From: Desulfobulbaceae bacterium
GTDB taxonomy: Bacteria > Desulfobacterota > Desulfobulbia > Desulfobulbales > Desulfocapsaceae
Assembly: GCA_024640625.1 (NCBI GenBank)
Contig: JAHEER010000035.1
Span: 1 to 35,741 of the forward strand
Length of the DNA: 35,741 bases
Reading direction: 5' to 3'
Shown: positions 26,161 to 35,598 of the stretch, one piece after another
How the letters are laid out: every line of letters starts with the position of its first letter
How positions within the stretch are numbered: the first letter of the stretch is position 1
Translations under genes and position numbers: made by a program
Notes under the pieces: model-generated
Databases searched by the model: none
What the model saw: only the letters and a program-made list of their open reading frames with translations
What the model was told of the DNA's origin: nothing

Positions 26161-26916
26161 ATGCCTGATCCCACGGAAAAAAAATCAAAAGTAAAAACAG
26201 CCCTGGTAGTCAGCGCCCACTCCGCTGATTTTGTCTGGCGTGCCGGTGGGGCTATTGCCCTGCATGCCAGACGAGGGTATGAGGTCACGGTTGTGTGCCT
26301 GAGTTATGGCGAGCGGGGCGAAAGCGCGAAGCTCTGGAAGCAGAAGGAAATGACGCTTGAACGTGTTAAAATCGAGCGCCGTGACGAAGCCGAAGCTGCG
26401 GCCCAGGCCCTGAACGTCCATGATATCCAGTTTTTTGATCTTGGCGATTATCCATTGGAGATGGATCGCCAGGCAAAATATCGCCTGGTCGATGTCATCC
26501 GCTCTGTGCAGCCAAGCTTCATGCTCAGCCATTCACACTATGACCCCTATAACACGGATCATTCATATGTGACTAAAATTGTACTTGAATGTCGGATGAT
26601 CGCCCAGGCCTGGGGCCACAATCCCGGCGAGAAAATCCTGGGCGCCCCGCAACTCTATCTGTTCGAGCCGCACCAGACAGAGCGTATGCAGTGGGTGCCC
26701 GACACCTTCCTGGACATCACTGCGGTCTGGGATCAGAAGCGGGCGGCCATCGAATGCATGCGCGGACAGGAACATCTGTGGAATTACTATACCAATGTGG
26801 CCGAGAATCGCGGCAACCATTTCCGCAGGAACTCGGGCGGCCAGGCCGGGGGGCGCGACGCCCGCTATGCCGAGGGCTTTCAATCGGTGTTTCCACGCAC
26901 GGTGGACGAGCTATAA
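26161..26916 (+). CDS. galB: PIG-L-type 4-oxalomesaconate hydratase (GalB-like)
   Basis: A 251-aa protein from the ATG at 26161, preferred over a TTG at 26155 because AGGAG is well spaced. It has the LmbE/PIG-L fold, but with [13 protein letters not shown] (18-30) replacing the usual PHPDD-type metal motif. That variant is characteristic of GalB of the gallate pathway. The second metal-binding segment is [12 protein letters not shown] (123-134). GalB hydrates the keto form of 4-oxalomesaconate to 4-carboxy-4-hydroxy-2-oxoadipate. The next two genes encode the matching aldolase and tautomerase, which makes the assignment strong. No ring-cleavage gene is present, so the source of the substrate is open. 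Confidence 0.87.
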   Translation: MPDPTEKKSKVKTALVVSAHSADFVWRAGGAIALHARRGYEVTVVCLSYGERGESAKLWKQKEMTLERVKIERRDEAEAAAQALNVHDIQFFDLGDYPLEMDRQAKYRLVDVIRSVQPSFMLSHSHYDPYNTDHSYVTKIVLECRMIAQAWGHNPGEKILGAPQLYLFEPHQTERMQWVPDTFLDITAVWDQKRAAIECMRGQEHLWNYYTNVAENRGNHFRRNSGGQAGGRDARYAEGFQSVFPRTVDEL

Positions 26917-26932
26917 ACAAAGGGGATTTGCC

Positions 26933-27604
26933 ATGAGCGTAGTTATTCAGAAGATAAACCGAGCCAAACCGGAAGTGGTCAACGAGCTTGGCGCCTGCGG
27001 GGTGGCGACTGTGCACGAGGCCCAGGAACGCAAGGGACTGATGGCTCCCTACATGAGCCCGATCTATGCCGGGGCCCGGGTGGGGGCGTCAGCCGTGACC
27101 GTACTTGTGCCTCCGGGAGACAACTGGATGATCCATGTGGCCGTCGAACAGGTAACACCGGGAGACATCCTGGTGGTGGCCACCACCTCGCCTTCCGATG
27201 CCGGCTACTTCGGGGAGCTGCTTGCCTGCTCCCTGCAGGCCCGAGGGTGCAGGGGGCTGGTTATCGATGCCGGCGTGCGCGACGTCAGGGAGCTTACTGA
27301 AATGGGGTTCCCAGTCTGGTCCAAAGTTGTGCATGCCCAGGGCACGGTAAAAAAAACTCTCGGATCGGTTAATGTGCCGGTGGTCTGCGCGGATGCACTG
27401 GTACAACCGGGCGATGTGATCGTGGCCGATGATGACGGCGTCTGTGTGGTCAGCAGCGAGGACGCCGGCAACATTCTGCAGAAAGCCCAGGCCAGGATTG
27501 CCTCCGAGGACGAGAAGCGACGGCGACTGGCCGCCGGTGAGCTCGGTCTTGACATGTATGAGATGCGGGAACGGCTCGAGCAATGCGGGCTGAAGTATGT
27601 CTGA
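26933..27604 (+). CDS. galC: 4-carboxy-4-hydroxy-2-oxoadipate aldolase (GalC-like, RraA fold)
   Basis: A 223-aa class-II-type pyruvate aldolase of the RraA fold. The ATG at 26933 has an AGGGGA site; longer upstream readings overlap galB. The active-site segments are [12 protein letters not shown] (94-105) and IDAGVRD (111-117), holding the Arg and Asp that bind substrate and divalent metal in HMG/CHA aldolases. The reaction cleaves 4-carboxy-4-hydroxy-2-oxoadipate to pyruvate and oxaloacetate. It overlaps the next gene by 8 nt, indicating tight coupling. RraA-type RNase E inhibitors share the fold, but the aldolase residues and context favour this call. Confidence 0.9.
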   Translation: MSVVIQKINRAKPEVVNELGACGVATVHEAQERKGLMAPYMSPIYAGARVGASAVTVLVPPGDNWMIHVAVEQVTPGDILVVATTSPSDAGYFGELLACSLQARGCRGLVIDAGVRDVRELTEMGFPVWSKVVHAQGTVKKTLGSVNVPVVCADALVQPGDVIVADDDGVCVVSSEDAGNILQKAQARIASEDEKRRRLAAGELGLDMYEMRERLEQCGLKYV

Positions 27605-28652
27605 GCAGGCGCGCTGCATGTGGATGCGCGGCGGGACCTCTAAAGGCGGCTATTTTCTGGCCGAGGATCTGCCCGCAGACATAGAGGCTCGGAACGCGTT
27701 CCTGCTGCGCGCCATGGGCTCGCCAGACATCCGGCAGATTGACGGGATGGGCGGGGCCGACCCGCTTACCTCCAAAGTGGCAGTCGTCCAGAAGTCTGCC
27801 CGGGCCGGGGTTGACGTAGATTATCTTTTCCTCCAGGTCGCTGTAGATCAGCCGATTGTCACAGATTCCCAGAACTGCGGCAACATATTGGCCGGTGTCG
27901 GACCATTTGCCGTTGAACGTGGTCTGGTCGAAGCTGCAGGGGAAATTACCCCGGTAACCATTTACCTGGAAAATACCGGTCAAGTTGCCGTGGCGCGCGT
28001 GACGACCTCCGGCGGAAAGCCCACCTATCAGGGTGCTGCCCGGATCGATGGGGTTCCCGGAACCGCGGCTGCAATACCATTAGAATTCAAGGATACCGCC
28101 GGGTCTTCCTGCGGGGCCCTGCTTCCCAGCGGCAGGGCCGCCGATGTGATCGATGGCATCGAGGTCACCATGATCGACAACGGAATGCCGTGCGTAGTAG
28201 TACGTGCCGGGGATATGGGAATTTCCGGAGATGAGGCCCCAGAAGTGCTCGAAGCGAACACCGCCCTGCGGTCGCGCCTCGAGTCGATGAGGTTGCACTG
28301 TGGTCCGCTGATGAATCTTGGCGATGTGACCGATAAATCGGTTCCCAAAATGACGCTGGTGAGCGGAGCCAGAGACGGCGGAGCCATCGCCACCCGGACT
28401 TTTATTCCGCACCGGTGCCACAAAACCATCGGTGTTTTCGGAGCGGTCAGCGTAGCTACCGCCTGCCTGGTCAAAGGCAGCTGCGCTTTCGATCTGGCAG
28501 AGACTGGCAGCGGCCTGGAACGGTACCTGGCGATTGAGCACCCAACGGGTAAAATGACCGTGGTCGCCTCGATCGGCACCTCTGGAGAGGTTGAACGAGC
28601 TGCGGTAGTGCGCACAGCCCGCAAGTTGATGGATGGGGTGGTGTTCGCCTGA
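27597..28652 (+). CDS. galD: 4-oxalomesaconate tautomerase-like protein (GalD/PrpF family)
   Basis: A 351-aa PrpF-fold isomerase related to diaminopimelate epimerase. The signatures are [11 protein letters not shown] (10-20), [11 protein letters not shown] with Lys60, and [10 protein letters not shown] with Cys94; the Lys and Cys are the conserved active-site residues of PrpF-type isomerases. GalD converts the enol and keto tautomers of 4-oxalomesaconate. Its start overlaps the aldolase stop by 8 nt, so galBCD form a translationally linked unit. An aconitate-isomerase role like that of PrpF is the main alternative. A second PrpF-family gene lies at 32168-33253. Confidence 0.87.
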   Translation: MSEQARCMWMRGGTSKGGYFLAEDLPADIEARNAFLLRAMGSPDIRQIDGMGGADPLTSKVAVVQKSARAGVDVDYLFLQVAVDQPIVTDSQNCGNILAGVGPFAVERGLVEAAGEITPVTIYLENTGQVAVARVTTSGGKPTYQGAARIDGVPGTAAAIPLEFKDTAGSSCGALLPSGRAADVIDGIEVTMIDNGMPCVVVRAGDMGISGDEAPEVLEANTALRSRLESMRLHCGPLMNLGDVTDKSVPKMTLVSGARDGGAIATRTFIPHRCHKTIGVFGAVSVATACLVKGSCAFDLAETGSGLERYLAIEHPTGKMTVVASIGTSGEVERAAVVRTARKLMDGVVFA

Positions 28653-28971
28653 ACACAAGCAGCGCGCTGAAAGGACTTATTTGACCCAGATCGCATAGCT
28701 CACTCTGCCGGGGAATTTCACACCGTTGGACTGTCAGCAAGAATCGGTTCCGGGCCAGGCTTGAATATTGGGGGGATGACCGGCCCAAATAGACTCGCGT
28801 GTGTGCTACCAGGCAGATGCAGGAAAAATACGAAAAGATCAAATTATTTCAGTTGAGTAAATGGTTGCATCGACAAGAAGTCAGTACTACGATGTAACCT
28901 ATTCCTGGTTAGCGGAAGGGATACGTCATGCTTCTGTTTAACCAATTTCACTAACAACCGAGGAGGAGCGT
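28653..28971 (+). other. 319-nt gap upstream of the second transporter
   Basis: No gene is seen here. A weak promoter-like pair, TTGCAT (28865-28870) and TACGAT (28888-28893) with a 17-nt spacer, lies about 80 nt before the binding-protein start. The strong GAGGAGG ribosome-binding site is at the downstream end. No terminator or riboswitch was recognised. The gap suggests that the second transporter has its own transcription start. Confidence 0.4.
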
Positions 28972-30075
28972 ATGCACATCAGAAAAATCACCCGTTGGTT
29001 AACAGTTGGTTGCACGGCCATAGCGGCGATTGCCGTCTCGGCACAGGCATTTGCAGCAAGCCATGAAATTGATCTACAAGGAAAAACCATAGAATGGACC
29101 ATACCGTTTTCGGAATCGGGAGGTTCGGCCAAATGGGCCGCCTTTTATGCGCCGCTTCTATCCGAGGCGCTGCCGGGTAAACCCACAATTGTCCTGAAAT
29201 TCATGGCGGGTGCCGGTTCGACCAAAGGGGCAAACTGGTTTCAGGAACAGGAATACAAGGATGGCACGACCGTTTTCAGCTCATCAGGCTCCACCCAGTT
29301 TCCTTATCTGCTCGGTGATCCCCGTGTCAGATACGAATATAAGGACTGGCATGCGGTTCTGGCATCCGGCACCGGAGGTGTTGCCTACCTGCCGCCCGAT
29401 CTGGCAGAGAAATTTGACGGCACTGCCCATAATCTCAGAGACATCGATTTTATTTACGGATCGCAGGGGGCCACGCGCCTTGATCTGGTACCGCTTCTGG
29501 CCTGGGAAATGCTCGGCATGAAAGTTGAGCCGGTTTTTGGCGTCAAAGGCCGGGCCGACGGCCGCCTGATGTTCGAGCGCGGCGAGGCAAACATCGATTA
29601 CCAGACTTCATCCGCGTTCGTTAAGACTGTAATGCCGCTGGTAGAGGAAGGTAAAGCGGTGCCAATGATGACCTGGGGCTTTTTGGGTGACGATGGCGAT
29701 ATCGTCAGAGATCCCACTTTCCCCGACATACCCACTTTCAAGGAAGTCTGTGAGGCTACGGATGGTTGTGAAACGAAGGGAGATCAATGGGAGGCCTGGA
29801 AAGCGTTTTTCATCGCCGGTTTCCCCGCCCAGAAGTTGCTCTTCCTGCCCAAAGGGGCCCCGCCTGAGGCCGTGGAAACCTATATCAAGGCTGTTCAATC
29901 AATACTTGATCGGCCCGATTTTGCCGAGATCTCCTTGCCGCACCTTGGTAAATACCCGCAGATGACCGGCAAGGCTGCAGAACAAGCACTCAATAGTGTC
30001 TTCAACGTTCCGCCTGAAGCTAAGGCGTTTGTCGTGAAGTGGCTGGAAGACAGATATGGCGTAAAACTGAAGTAA
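28972..30075 (+). CDS. TTT-type solute-binding protein, system 2
   Basis: A 367-aa exported receptor. Its signal peptide has a basic start, a hydrophobic stretch AIAAIAVSA and a likely cleavage at the AxA around AFA-ASHE. The mature protein keeps the TctC/Bug fold: the IEWTIPFSESGGSAKWA ligand loop region, FMAGAGSTKGANW, and a C-terminal KGAPPEAVETYIKAV helix. It diverges from the system 1 receptor, which starts its ligand loop with GGGTDITAR. Two cysteines (EVCEATDGCET) could form a disulfide. It is followed by a hairpin and a TctA-TctB fusion permease. The ligand is probably a carboxylate linked to the galBCD branch. Confidence 0.88.
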   Translation: MHIRKITRWLTVGCTAIAAIAVSAQAFAASHEIDLQGKTIEWTIPFSESGGSAKWAAFYAPLLSEALPGKPTIVLKFMAGAGSTKGANWFQEQEYKDGTTVFSSSGSTQFPYLLGDPRVRYEYKDWHAVLASGTGGVAYLPPDLAEKFDGTAHNLRDIDFIYGSQGATRLDLVPLLAWEMLGMKVEPVFGVKGRADGRLMFERGEANIDYQTSSAFVKTVMPLVEEGKAVPMMTWGFLGDDGDIVRDPTFPDIPTFKEVCEATDGCETKGDQWEAWKAFFIAGFPAQKLLFLPKGAPPEAVETYIKAVQSILDRPDFAEISLPHLGKYPQMTGKAAEQALNSVFNVPPEAKAFVVKWLEDRYGVKLK

Positions 30076-30085
30076 ACCCACTCTG

Positions 30086-30111
30086 CCCCCCTCTCTGCCC
30101 GCAGAGGGGGG
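30086..30111 (+). terminator. Strong GC hairpin between binding-protein and permease genes
   Basis: CCCCCCTCT (30086-30094) pairs with AGAGGGGGG (30103-30111) in a 9-bp stem with an 8-nt loop. The following TCTTATCT is only a weak T-tract. It lies 11 nt after the receptor stop and 33 nt before the permease start. It probably lowers permease expression or protects the upstream message, giving receptor excess. Confidence 0.6.
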
Positions 30112-30144
30112 TCTTATCTGCTCAGGTTTGAGGAGCGATCAGGA

Positions 30145-32166
30145 ATGGATTTATTTGCTGATGCACTGCCAGCTCTCTTAGATGCATTTGCACTGATTTT
30201 TCACCCCCAGCAGCTCATGTTTCTGGTCCTGGGCGTTCTGCTGGGCCTGTCGGTCGGTGTGTTTCCGGGCTTGGGCGGTATCGCCGGCCTGTCGCTTGTT
30301 TTGCCGTTTATCTACGGGATGGAACCGGTCTCCGGTCTGGCCCTGATGGTCGGACTGGTGGCGGTGATTCCGACGTCCGACACCTTTGCTTCAGTCCTGA
30401 TGGGGATCCCCGGTTCGTCGGCATCCCAGGCCACGGTGCTGGATGGCTTTCCTCTGGCCAAGAAGGGAGAGGCCGCCCGGGCACTTTCTGCAGCCTTTGC
30501 TTCTTCTTTGTTCGGCGGCCTGCTGGGAGCCTGTTTTCTTACCTTTTTCATCCTCATTGCCCGCCCCATTGTCCTGGCTTTTGGCTTGCCGGAAATGCTG
30601 ATGATTACCATCCTGGGCTTGAGCATGGTGGCGATCCTGGCCGGCCGCATCCCGCTCAAAGGAGTTGCCGCGGCCTGTTTGGGCTTGATGGTCGGCACCA
30701 TCGGCGAGGCCGATGCCGGCGGGTCATTACGGATGTCAACCTACGACGTTCCCTATCTGACCGATGGCCTCAAGCTGGTGATTGTTGGCATGGGCATTTT
30801 CGCAATACCAGAAATCATCTCACTGCTGCGTCAGGACCGGGCCATTGCCAAGGACGCGAAGCTGGGCGCCGGCTGGCTAAAGGGGGTGAGGGACTGGTGG
30901 GAAAACCTCTGGCTCTCGATCCGTTGTGCTTTGATCGGCGTTGTTGTCGGAGTTATTCCCGGTCTCGGGGGCTCCGTGGTCGATTGGATAGCCTATGGCC
31001 ATACCGTACAGACAGCCTCGGATAAGAAGCGGTTCGGTTCCGGCGATATACGCGGCGTAATCGGCCCGGAGTCATCGAACAATGCCAAGGAAGGCGGCGG
31101 TCTGGTGCCGACTCTTATTTTCGGCATTCCCGGGTCCGGGTCGATGGCGATTTTTATCGGCGGACTGCTTTTGCTCGGCTATGATGCAGGACCGCAGCTG
31201 ATCACCAACAACCTTGACATCACCTATACGACGGTCTGGTCCCTGGCCCTGGCCAACGTCGTTGGGGCCGGACTCTGTATCGCGCTCTCACCGGCCATCG
31301 CCAGACTCACCACGATCCGCTTCACGCTGCTTGCTCCCTTTCTGTTCATGATGATCACCTTCGCCGCCTTTCAGTCAGGACAGTCGCTGGGCGACCTTCT
31401 GGCCCTCTTTGCGGTAGGTCTGCTCGGCATATTCCTGAGGAGATTTGACTGGTCGCGGCCGGCATTTCTGATCGGTTTCGTTCTCAGCATGCAGGCAGAG
31501 AACTACTCATTTCAGGCCTACCAGATTGCCAGGAGCAAGTTTCGGGCGAGCATGGGCAGCGGCCTGGAATATATCTTCTCGCCCATCGTACTCGTTCTCA
31601 TCGTGATTACGGTAATTTCAATCGTGATCGGCATCCGCCAGGCCAAGTCGATCATGTCGGAGGGGGACGTACCGGTTGGCAGGAAACGGGCCCCGCTGAT
31701 TTTCTTAGTGTCTGTGACCATCTATTTTATCATCAGTTATTTCAACGCTGCGGCGATCACCATTCAGACCGACCGCATCTTCCCGATGACCGTCTCCTTA
31801 ATTGGGGCGCTGTCTTGTCTGGTGCTGCTGATTCGCATGATCCGGGCCCCGGATACCGATACCATATTTGCCGATCGTGAGGCGAGCGGCGAAGATGCCG
31901 AGGCTCCGCACGGGCTGTGGCTGACCATGGGGTGGTTTGCATCCCTGCTGGTGTTGTCGTCACTGGTCGGTTTCATATTGGCGCTGGCGGTCTTCCTGGT
32001 AGTATTCATCCGGGTGCGGGCCCAATGCAGCTGGGTAAAGACACTGGTTTTAACGGCTGCGGGTATCGGGCTCATCTGCCTGATGGGAGGTGCTCTGCAC
32101 CGTGATTTTCCGCCGGGACTGTTGCAGGAGTTCGTCGATCTGCCCTGGCCTTTAAGAGGAATATGA
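30145..32166 (+). CDS. TctA-TctB fusion permease, TTT system 2
   Basis: A 673-aa membrane protein. About residues 1-500 are TctA: the first-repeat GVFPGLGGIAGLSLVLPF (about 38-55), GIPGSSASQATVLDGFPLAKKGEAARAL (about 88-115), and the second-repeat GPESSNNAKEGGGLVPTLIFGIPGSGS. About residues 510-673 are a TctB-like segment with four more hydrophobic stretches, for example PLIFLVSVTIYFIISYF, SLIGALSCLVLLI and TMGWFASLLVLSSLVGFILAL. System 1 in this window has separate genes, so the fusion is a real architectural difference. The start has an AGGA site. The stop lies 1 nt before the next ATG. Confidence 0.92.
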   Translation: MDLFADALPALLDAFALIFHPQQLMFLVLGVLLGLSVGVFPGLGGIAGLSLVLPFIYGMEPVSGLALMVGLVAVIPTSDTFASVLMGIPGSSASQATVLDGFPLAKKGEAARALSAAFASSLFGGLLGACFLTFFILIARPIVLAFGLPEMLMITILGLSMVAILAGRIPLKGVAAACLGLMVGTIGEADAGGSLRMSTYDVPYLTDGLKLVIVGMGIFAIPEIISLLRQDRAIAKDAKLGAGWLKGVRDWWENLWLSIRCALIGVVVGVIPGLGGSVVDWIAYGHTVQTASDKKRFGSGDIRGVIGPESSNNAKEGGGLVPTLIFGIPGSGSMAIFIGGLLLLGYDAGPQLITNNLDITYTTVWSLALANVVGAGLCIALSPAIARLTTIRFTLLAPFLFMMITFAAFQSGQSLGDLLALFAVGLLGIFLRRFDWSRPAFLIGFVLSMQAENYSFQAYQIARSKFRASMGSGLEYIFSPIVLVLIVITVISIVIGIRQAKSIMSEGDVPVGRKRAPLIFLVSVTIYFIISYFNAAAITIQTDRIFPMTVSLIGALSCLVLLIRMIRAPDTDTIFADREASGEDAEAPHGLWLTMGWFASLLVLSSLVGFILALAVFLVVFIRVRAQCSWVKTLVLTAAGIGLICLMGGALHRDFPPGLLQEFVDLPWPLRGI

Positions 32167-32167
32167 C

Positions 32168-33253
32168 ATGACGCAAAGGGCAATACCGTTTGTTTTCATG
32201 CGCGGTGGGACATCCAGAGGTCCTTACTTCAACAGAGCGGAGCTACCGGAGGACCGCGATATACTCAGCAAAGTACTGATCGCCGTAATTGGCTCCGGGC
32301 ACCCGCTCAATATCGATGGGATCGGCGGGGGCGCGGCGGTAACCACGAAAGTGGCAATGTTGTCAAAGTCGAACAGTGAGTGGGCTGATGTCGACTATTT
32401 TTTTGCTCAGGTAAGCGTCGAAGACAAACTGGTCGATTATACGCCAACCTGCGGCAATATACTTTCCGGAGTCGGGCCGGCAGCACTGGAAATGGGCTTG
32501 CTTGAACCGACCGGTGATGAGACGCTGGTAAACATTCGGGCAGTTAATACAAAGGCGAGGATTGTAGCGAAAGTACAGACACCCGATGGGCAGATCAGAT
32601 ACGACGGTGAAACGGCAATAGACGGAGTACCAGGCACGGCATCTCCCGTCGAACTGCAGTTCATGGATGTGGTGGGCAGCGTGACCGGTTCGCTGCTCCC
32701 CACCGGCAACCCGGTCGATATAATCAACGGGATTTCGGTCACCTGTATGGATGTAGCCATGCCGATGGTCATCGCCAGGGCCGTAGATTTCGGCCTTAGC
32801 GGCTATGAAAATTGTGCTGAACTGGATGAAAACAGAACATTTTTTGAGCGCATGGAAGCCCTTCGGATTGAGGCCGGCAGACGCATGGGCATGGGCGATG
32901 TGCATGATTCCGTTACCCCAAAGTTTGGTTTGATCGCCCAACCTATATCTGGAGGAACGTTCAGTGCCCGCTACTTCATGCCATGGCATTGCCACCCAAC
33001 CATGGCCGTGACCGGATCCCAATGCTTGGCCAGCTGTGTTGTAACTCCCGGAACGGTAGCCGACGGGCTGGTTCTTTCACCCACCGACAGTCCTGCCCAT
33101 ATTGCAATAGAACACCCCATGGGAAGCATCAAGCTCACAGTTGACCATACGATCGAGGGCGGCAGCGTTGCCATAAAATCAGTGGGGCTGATTCGTACGG
33201 CACGGAAATTGGCAGCCGGAGAAGTTTATATTCCAGCGCATGTATTGAAGTGA
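32168..33253 (+). CDS. PrpF-family isomerase 2 (4-oxalomesaconate tautomerase/aconitate isomerase-like)
   Basis: A 361-aa PrpF-fold protein. It shows FMRGGTSRGPYF (10-21), the Lys61 segment GGGAAVTTKVAML, and PTCGNILSGVG with Cys95, all as in the galD-like protein at 27597-28652. It starts 1 nt after the fusion permease stop with an AGAGGA site, so it is cotranscribed. It may isomerise the acid that this transporter imports, for example trans- to cis-aconitate or a C7 analogue. The family is secure; the substrate is not. Confidence 0.87.
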   Translation: MTQRAIPFVFMRGGTSRGPYFNRAELPEDRDILSKVLIAVIGSGHPLNIDGIGGGAAVTTKVAMLSKSNSEWADVDYFFAQVSVEDKLVDYTPTCGNILSGVGPAALEMGLLEPTGDETLVNIRAVNTKARIVAKVQTPDGQIRYDGETAIDGVPGTASPVELQFMDVVGSVTGSLLPTGNPVDIINGISVTCMDVAMPMVIARAVDFGLSGYENCAELDENRTFFERMEALRIEAGRRMGMGDVHDSVTPKFGLIAQPISGGTFSARYFMPWHCHPTMAVTGSQCLASCVVTPGTVADGLVLSPTDSPAHIAIEHPMGSIKLTVDHTIEGGSVAIKSVGLIRTARKLAAGEVYIPAHVLK

Positions 33254-33361
33254 ACTCGGCTACTTCCTTTTTTTCGAAGCCACAAGGAGCGCGCTCGAGG
33301 GCCCGCTTAAGTAATTGTGCTGCGTGTTTACATCCTTGTTTTTAAAGGCCGGCAACCTGAC

Positions 33362-34690
33362 TCAAGAAAGCCAGTTGTTGATAAGATCCCCTGTCTCCTG
33401 CGGCAGTACCCCGAGCAGTACGGCAATGTCGAGGATGGTAAAGCGATTGCGCATCTGGTTGGCATGGTTGACCGCCGCCGCAAAGAAATCCTTATCGATT
33501 GGTACCTTATCATACCGCAGATCTGAATATCGATGCGCCGCCTTGGCTCGCTGCAGGCACTCCTTTAACTTCCGAGCAGGAAGCAGATGAGGTGCGATGG
33601 CGGCTCTGAGAGCTTCCCAGTTATCGGGTTGGCTGAGGATGGCAATGGCCTGGGCCATCTTGGGAAGTTTTTCCTGATATTCCTTTTCTACTATCGGTGT
33701 CAGAGCCCCCCAGAATGGGCCATCCACTGCAGTTGCAGGTTCACGGAATTGAGGATGCTCAATGGTCATCAACCTTTCATATAAAGCAGCCATTAAGATC
33801 GAGCTTACCCCGACTTGTCGGCCATGAAGATCGTGTGAGCACCTGTCCCGTGCGGCCAGCATATCCAGTGTATGCGAAATCAAGTGCTCAGCGCCCGAGG
33901 CGGGCGATGAAGTCCCTGCGATGGTCATGGCAACGCTTGAATAGAACAGAGCCATGAACAGCGCTTTAAAAGCATCCGGATTGCGGTTCTTGATCTTTTG
34001 TGGACCTTGCAGGTAGACCGGTTCGAGGTCTTTGAGCAGATCAATGGAGAACTGACAATAATAATCCTCAAACAAGAAGTTGTTCAGTCTCCAGTCAGCA
34101 CTGCTCACCGGCTTGGCAAGAACATCACCAAGGCCGGCGGTACTCAACTCGTAAGGCGCGTTGATTATGATGTCAGGTTTGGCGATGACGGCTTTAGGGG
34201 CAGCTGCATGAAAAAGTACCTTAAGACCATCAATTGTGGCCGCCACATTGGCTGAACCGTATCCATTCATGGAAGCGGCCGTAGCAGCGACGATATACGG
34301 TTTATCCTTCAGGAAGGCCGCCCACTTCACCAGATCATTGATGACGCCGCTGCCCACTGCGATTAACAGACCGGGGTCAGTGATTTGGTTGACAAGGACA
34401 TCCCTGGTCCGGTCATCCACCACCGGGGATTCATCTCCACTGTCAGGAACGATAAAGTGATCGCACCTTACCCCGCTGGATTCGCACAAAGCTTCGATTT
34501 CCTGACCTGCGGCACCGTAGGTTCTGCGGTCAGCAATGAGCAAACATCTTTTTTGAGGACTGTAGGTGTCGATTAACCTGGGAATGGCGCCAAACGAATT
34601 CTTCTCATAGATAAATTCCTCGGTGGGAACCGTGTGGTGCTTGCCGCAGGCGCAATCGAACGAAGATCCTAAAAGTTCTGTTAGTTCCAT
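33362..34690 (-). CDS. sn-glycerol-1-phosphate dehydrogenase-like protein (AraM/EgsA type)
   Basis: A 442-aa member of the iron/zinc-type alcohol dehydrogenase fold that reduces dihydroxyacetone phosphate to sn-glycerol-1-phosphate with NAD(P)H. The ATG at 34690 is preferred; the frame extends to 34786 but overlaps the preceding gene. Visible hallmarks are the N-terminal CACGKHH, GSGVIND (113-119), TAASMNGYGS, and metal ligands Asp189, His269 (GAEHL) and the HDLHG histidine (286-289). It lies 19 nt after the HAD hydrolase gene. Bacterial AraM proteins make unusual glycerol phosphates; with a phosphatase and PhnE-like permease nearby, a catabolic role in phosphoester or phosphonate use is possible but inferred. 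Confidence 0.87.
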   Translation of the reverse strand: MELTELLGSSFDCACGKHHTVPTEEFIYEKNSFGAIPRLIDTYSPQKRCLLIADRRTYGAAGQEIEALCESSGVRCDHFIVPDSGDESPVVDDRTRDVLVNQITDPGLLIAVGSGVINDLVKWAAFLKDKPYIVAATAASMNGYGSANVAATIDGLKVLFHAAAPKAVIAKPDIIINAPYELSTAGLGDVLAKPVSSADWRLNNFLFEDYYCQFSIDLLKDLEPVYLQGPQKIKNRNPDAFKALFMALFYSSVAMTIAGTSSPASGAEHLISHTLDMLAARDRCSHDLHGRQVGVSSILMAALYERLMTIEHPQFREPATAVDGPFWGALTPIVEKEYQEKLPKMAQAIAILSQPDNWEALRAAIAPHLLPARKLKECLQRAKAAHRYSDLRYDKVPIDKDFFAAAVNHANQMRNRFTILDIAVLLGVLPQETGDLINNWLS

Positions 34691-34709
34691 AATTTCTTGT
34701 GGGGGTGGC

Positions 34710-35564
34710 TTACCAGACAAAACCTTTGGCAACCATAGTTGGAAAGATATCCTCCGCCCGGCAGAGTGCGGTGATCTGCTGAACATCTGCAGGAATTGGT
34801 GTCAGCTCCCGGCAGTGAATTCCGGTTCCCACTAGGATATTGTCAATTCCACAGTTGTTCGCTCCTGCTATATCAGTTTTCAAACTATCTCCAACGACTA
34901 TTATCCGATCGGGAGCAATACCGTTTAACTTTTCCAGGCATAGATTGTAAACGGCCTTGAAAGGCTTGCCAAAGTATATGACCTGACCACCCAGACTTTC
35001 ATAATAAACTGCCAGAGCACCAGGTCCGATGCCCAGCACCCCATTTCGATTTACCGAGACGTCCGGGTTGGCACAGACCATTTTCAGCCCTCTTTGAGCA
35101 AAGTCCTGCAGGGTCTTTTCGTAGCTCTCTGTTGACTCTGGGTTCCCCTCGACTCCTATGGTTAAAATAAATTCTGCCCTGGTCACATCATCAATTCTGT
35201 GGAGATTGAGTCCCTCCGTGAGACCATATTTCTCCGGGCCAAACAGATAGTAGCGTGTGCCCAGACACTGCAGGCGACTGTCAACATTGGTCTTAAATGT
35301 AAGATGAGTGAGTTCTCCCGAGGTGACCAGATATGTGTACAGATCCGGCGAAATACCGAAACCGCACAAATCAGTGCCAACCACATGGGCCCGCCGCCCG
35401 CTGTTGGAAAGAAGCGTGACCTTTTTCTTGCAGCCCTGCAGCTTGCGGAGGCAGTCAATTATCCCTGGATAGGCTTTGGCCCCATCGTGCAGCACTCCCC
35501 AGATATCGATTATAAACGCATCATAGCGATCTTTGATATCTGATATACCCGCTATACATTTCAT
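34710..35564 (-). CDS. HAD superfamily class IIA hydrolase (TIGR01459-like)
   Basis: A 284-aa HAD-IIA hydrolase, NagD-like. Motif I is IIDIWGVLHDG, with the nucleophile Asp20; the second Asp of the usual DxD signature is Trp22, as I recall for the TIGR01459 group. Motif II is LLSNSGRR, and motif III/IV is GDSLKTDIAGAN (225-236), followed by VGTGIH. The cap domain lies in between. No clear ribosome-binding site precedes the ATG. It is 34 nt downstream of the PhnE-like gene and 19 nt before the G1P dehydrogenase, so all three are probably one operon. A phosphate-monoester substrate, perhaps a glycerol phosphate, is inferred. Confidence 0.86.
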   Translation of the reverse strand: MKCIAGISDIKDRYDAFIIDIWGVLHDGAKAYPGIIDCLRKLQGCKKKVTLLSNSGRRAHVVGTDLCGFGISPDLYTYLVTSGELTHLTFKTNVDSRLQCLGTRYYLFGPEKYGLTEGLNLHRIDDVTRAEFILTIGVEGNPESTESYEKTLQDFAQRGLKMVCANPDVSVNRNGVLGIGPGALAVYYESLGGQVIYFGKPFKAVYNLCLEKLNGIAPDRIIVVGDSLKTDIAGANNCGIDNILVGTGIHCRELTPIPADVQQITALCRAEDIFPTMVAKGFVW

Positions 35565-35598
35565 GCTAAAAAAGCTGAGACCAAAAGCCGGGAAGCGC

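Noticed and set aside
26933..27604. RraA RNase E regulator
   Set aside because: The GELLACS and DAGVRD segments match HMG/CHA aldolases, and the gene is flanked by galB- and galD-like genes.
33287..33296. GAGCGCGCTC palindrome near the end of the second prpF gene
   Set aside because: No loop or T-tract; a short self-complementary GC sequence is expected by chance and does not form a terminator.
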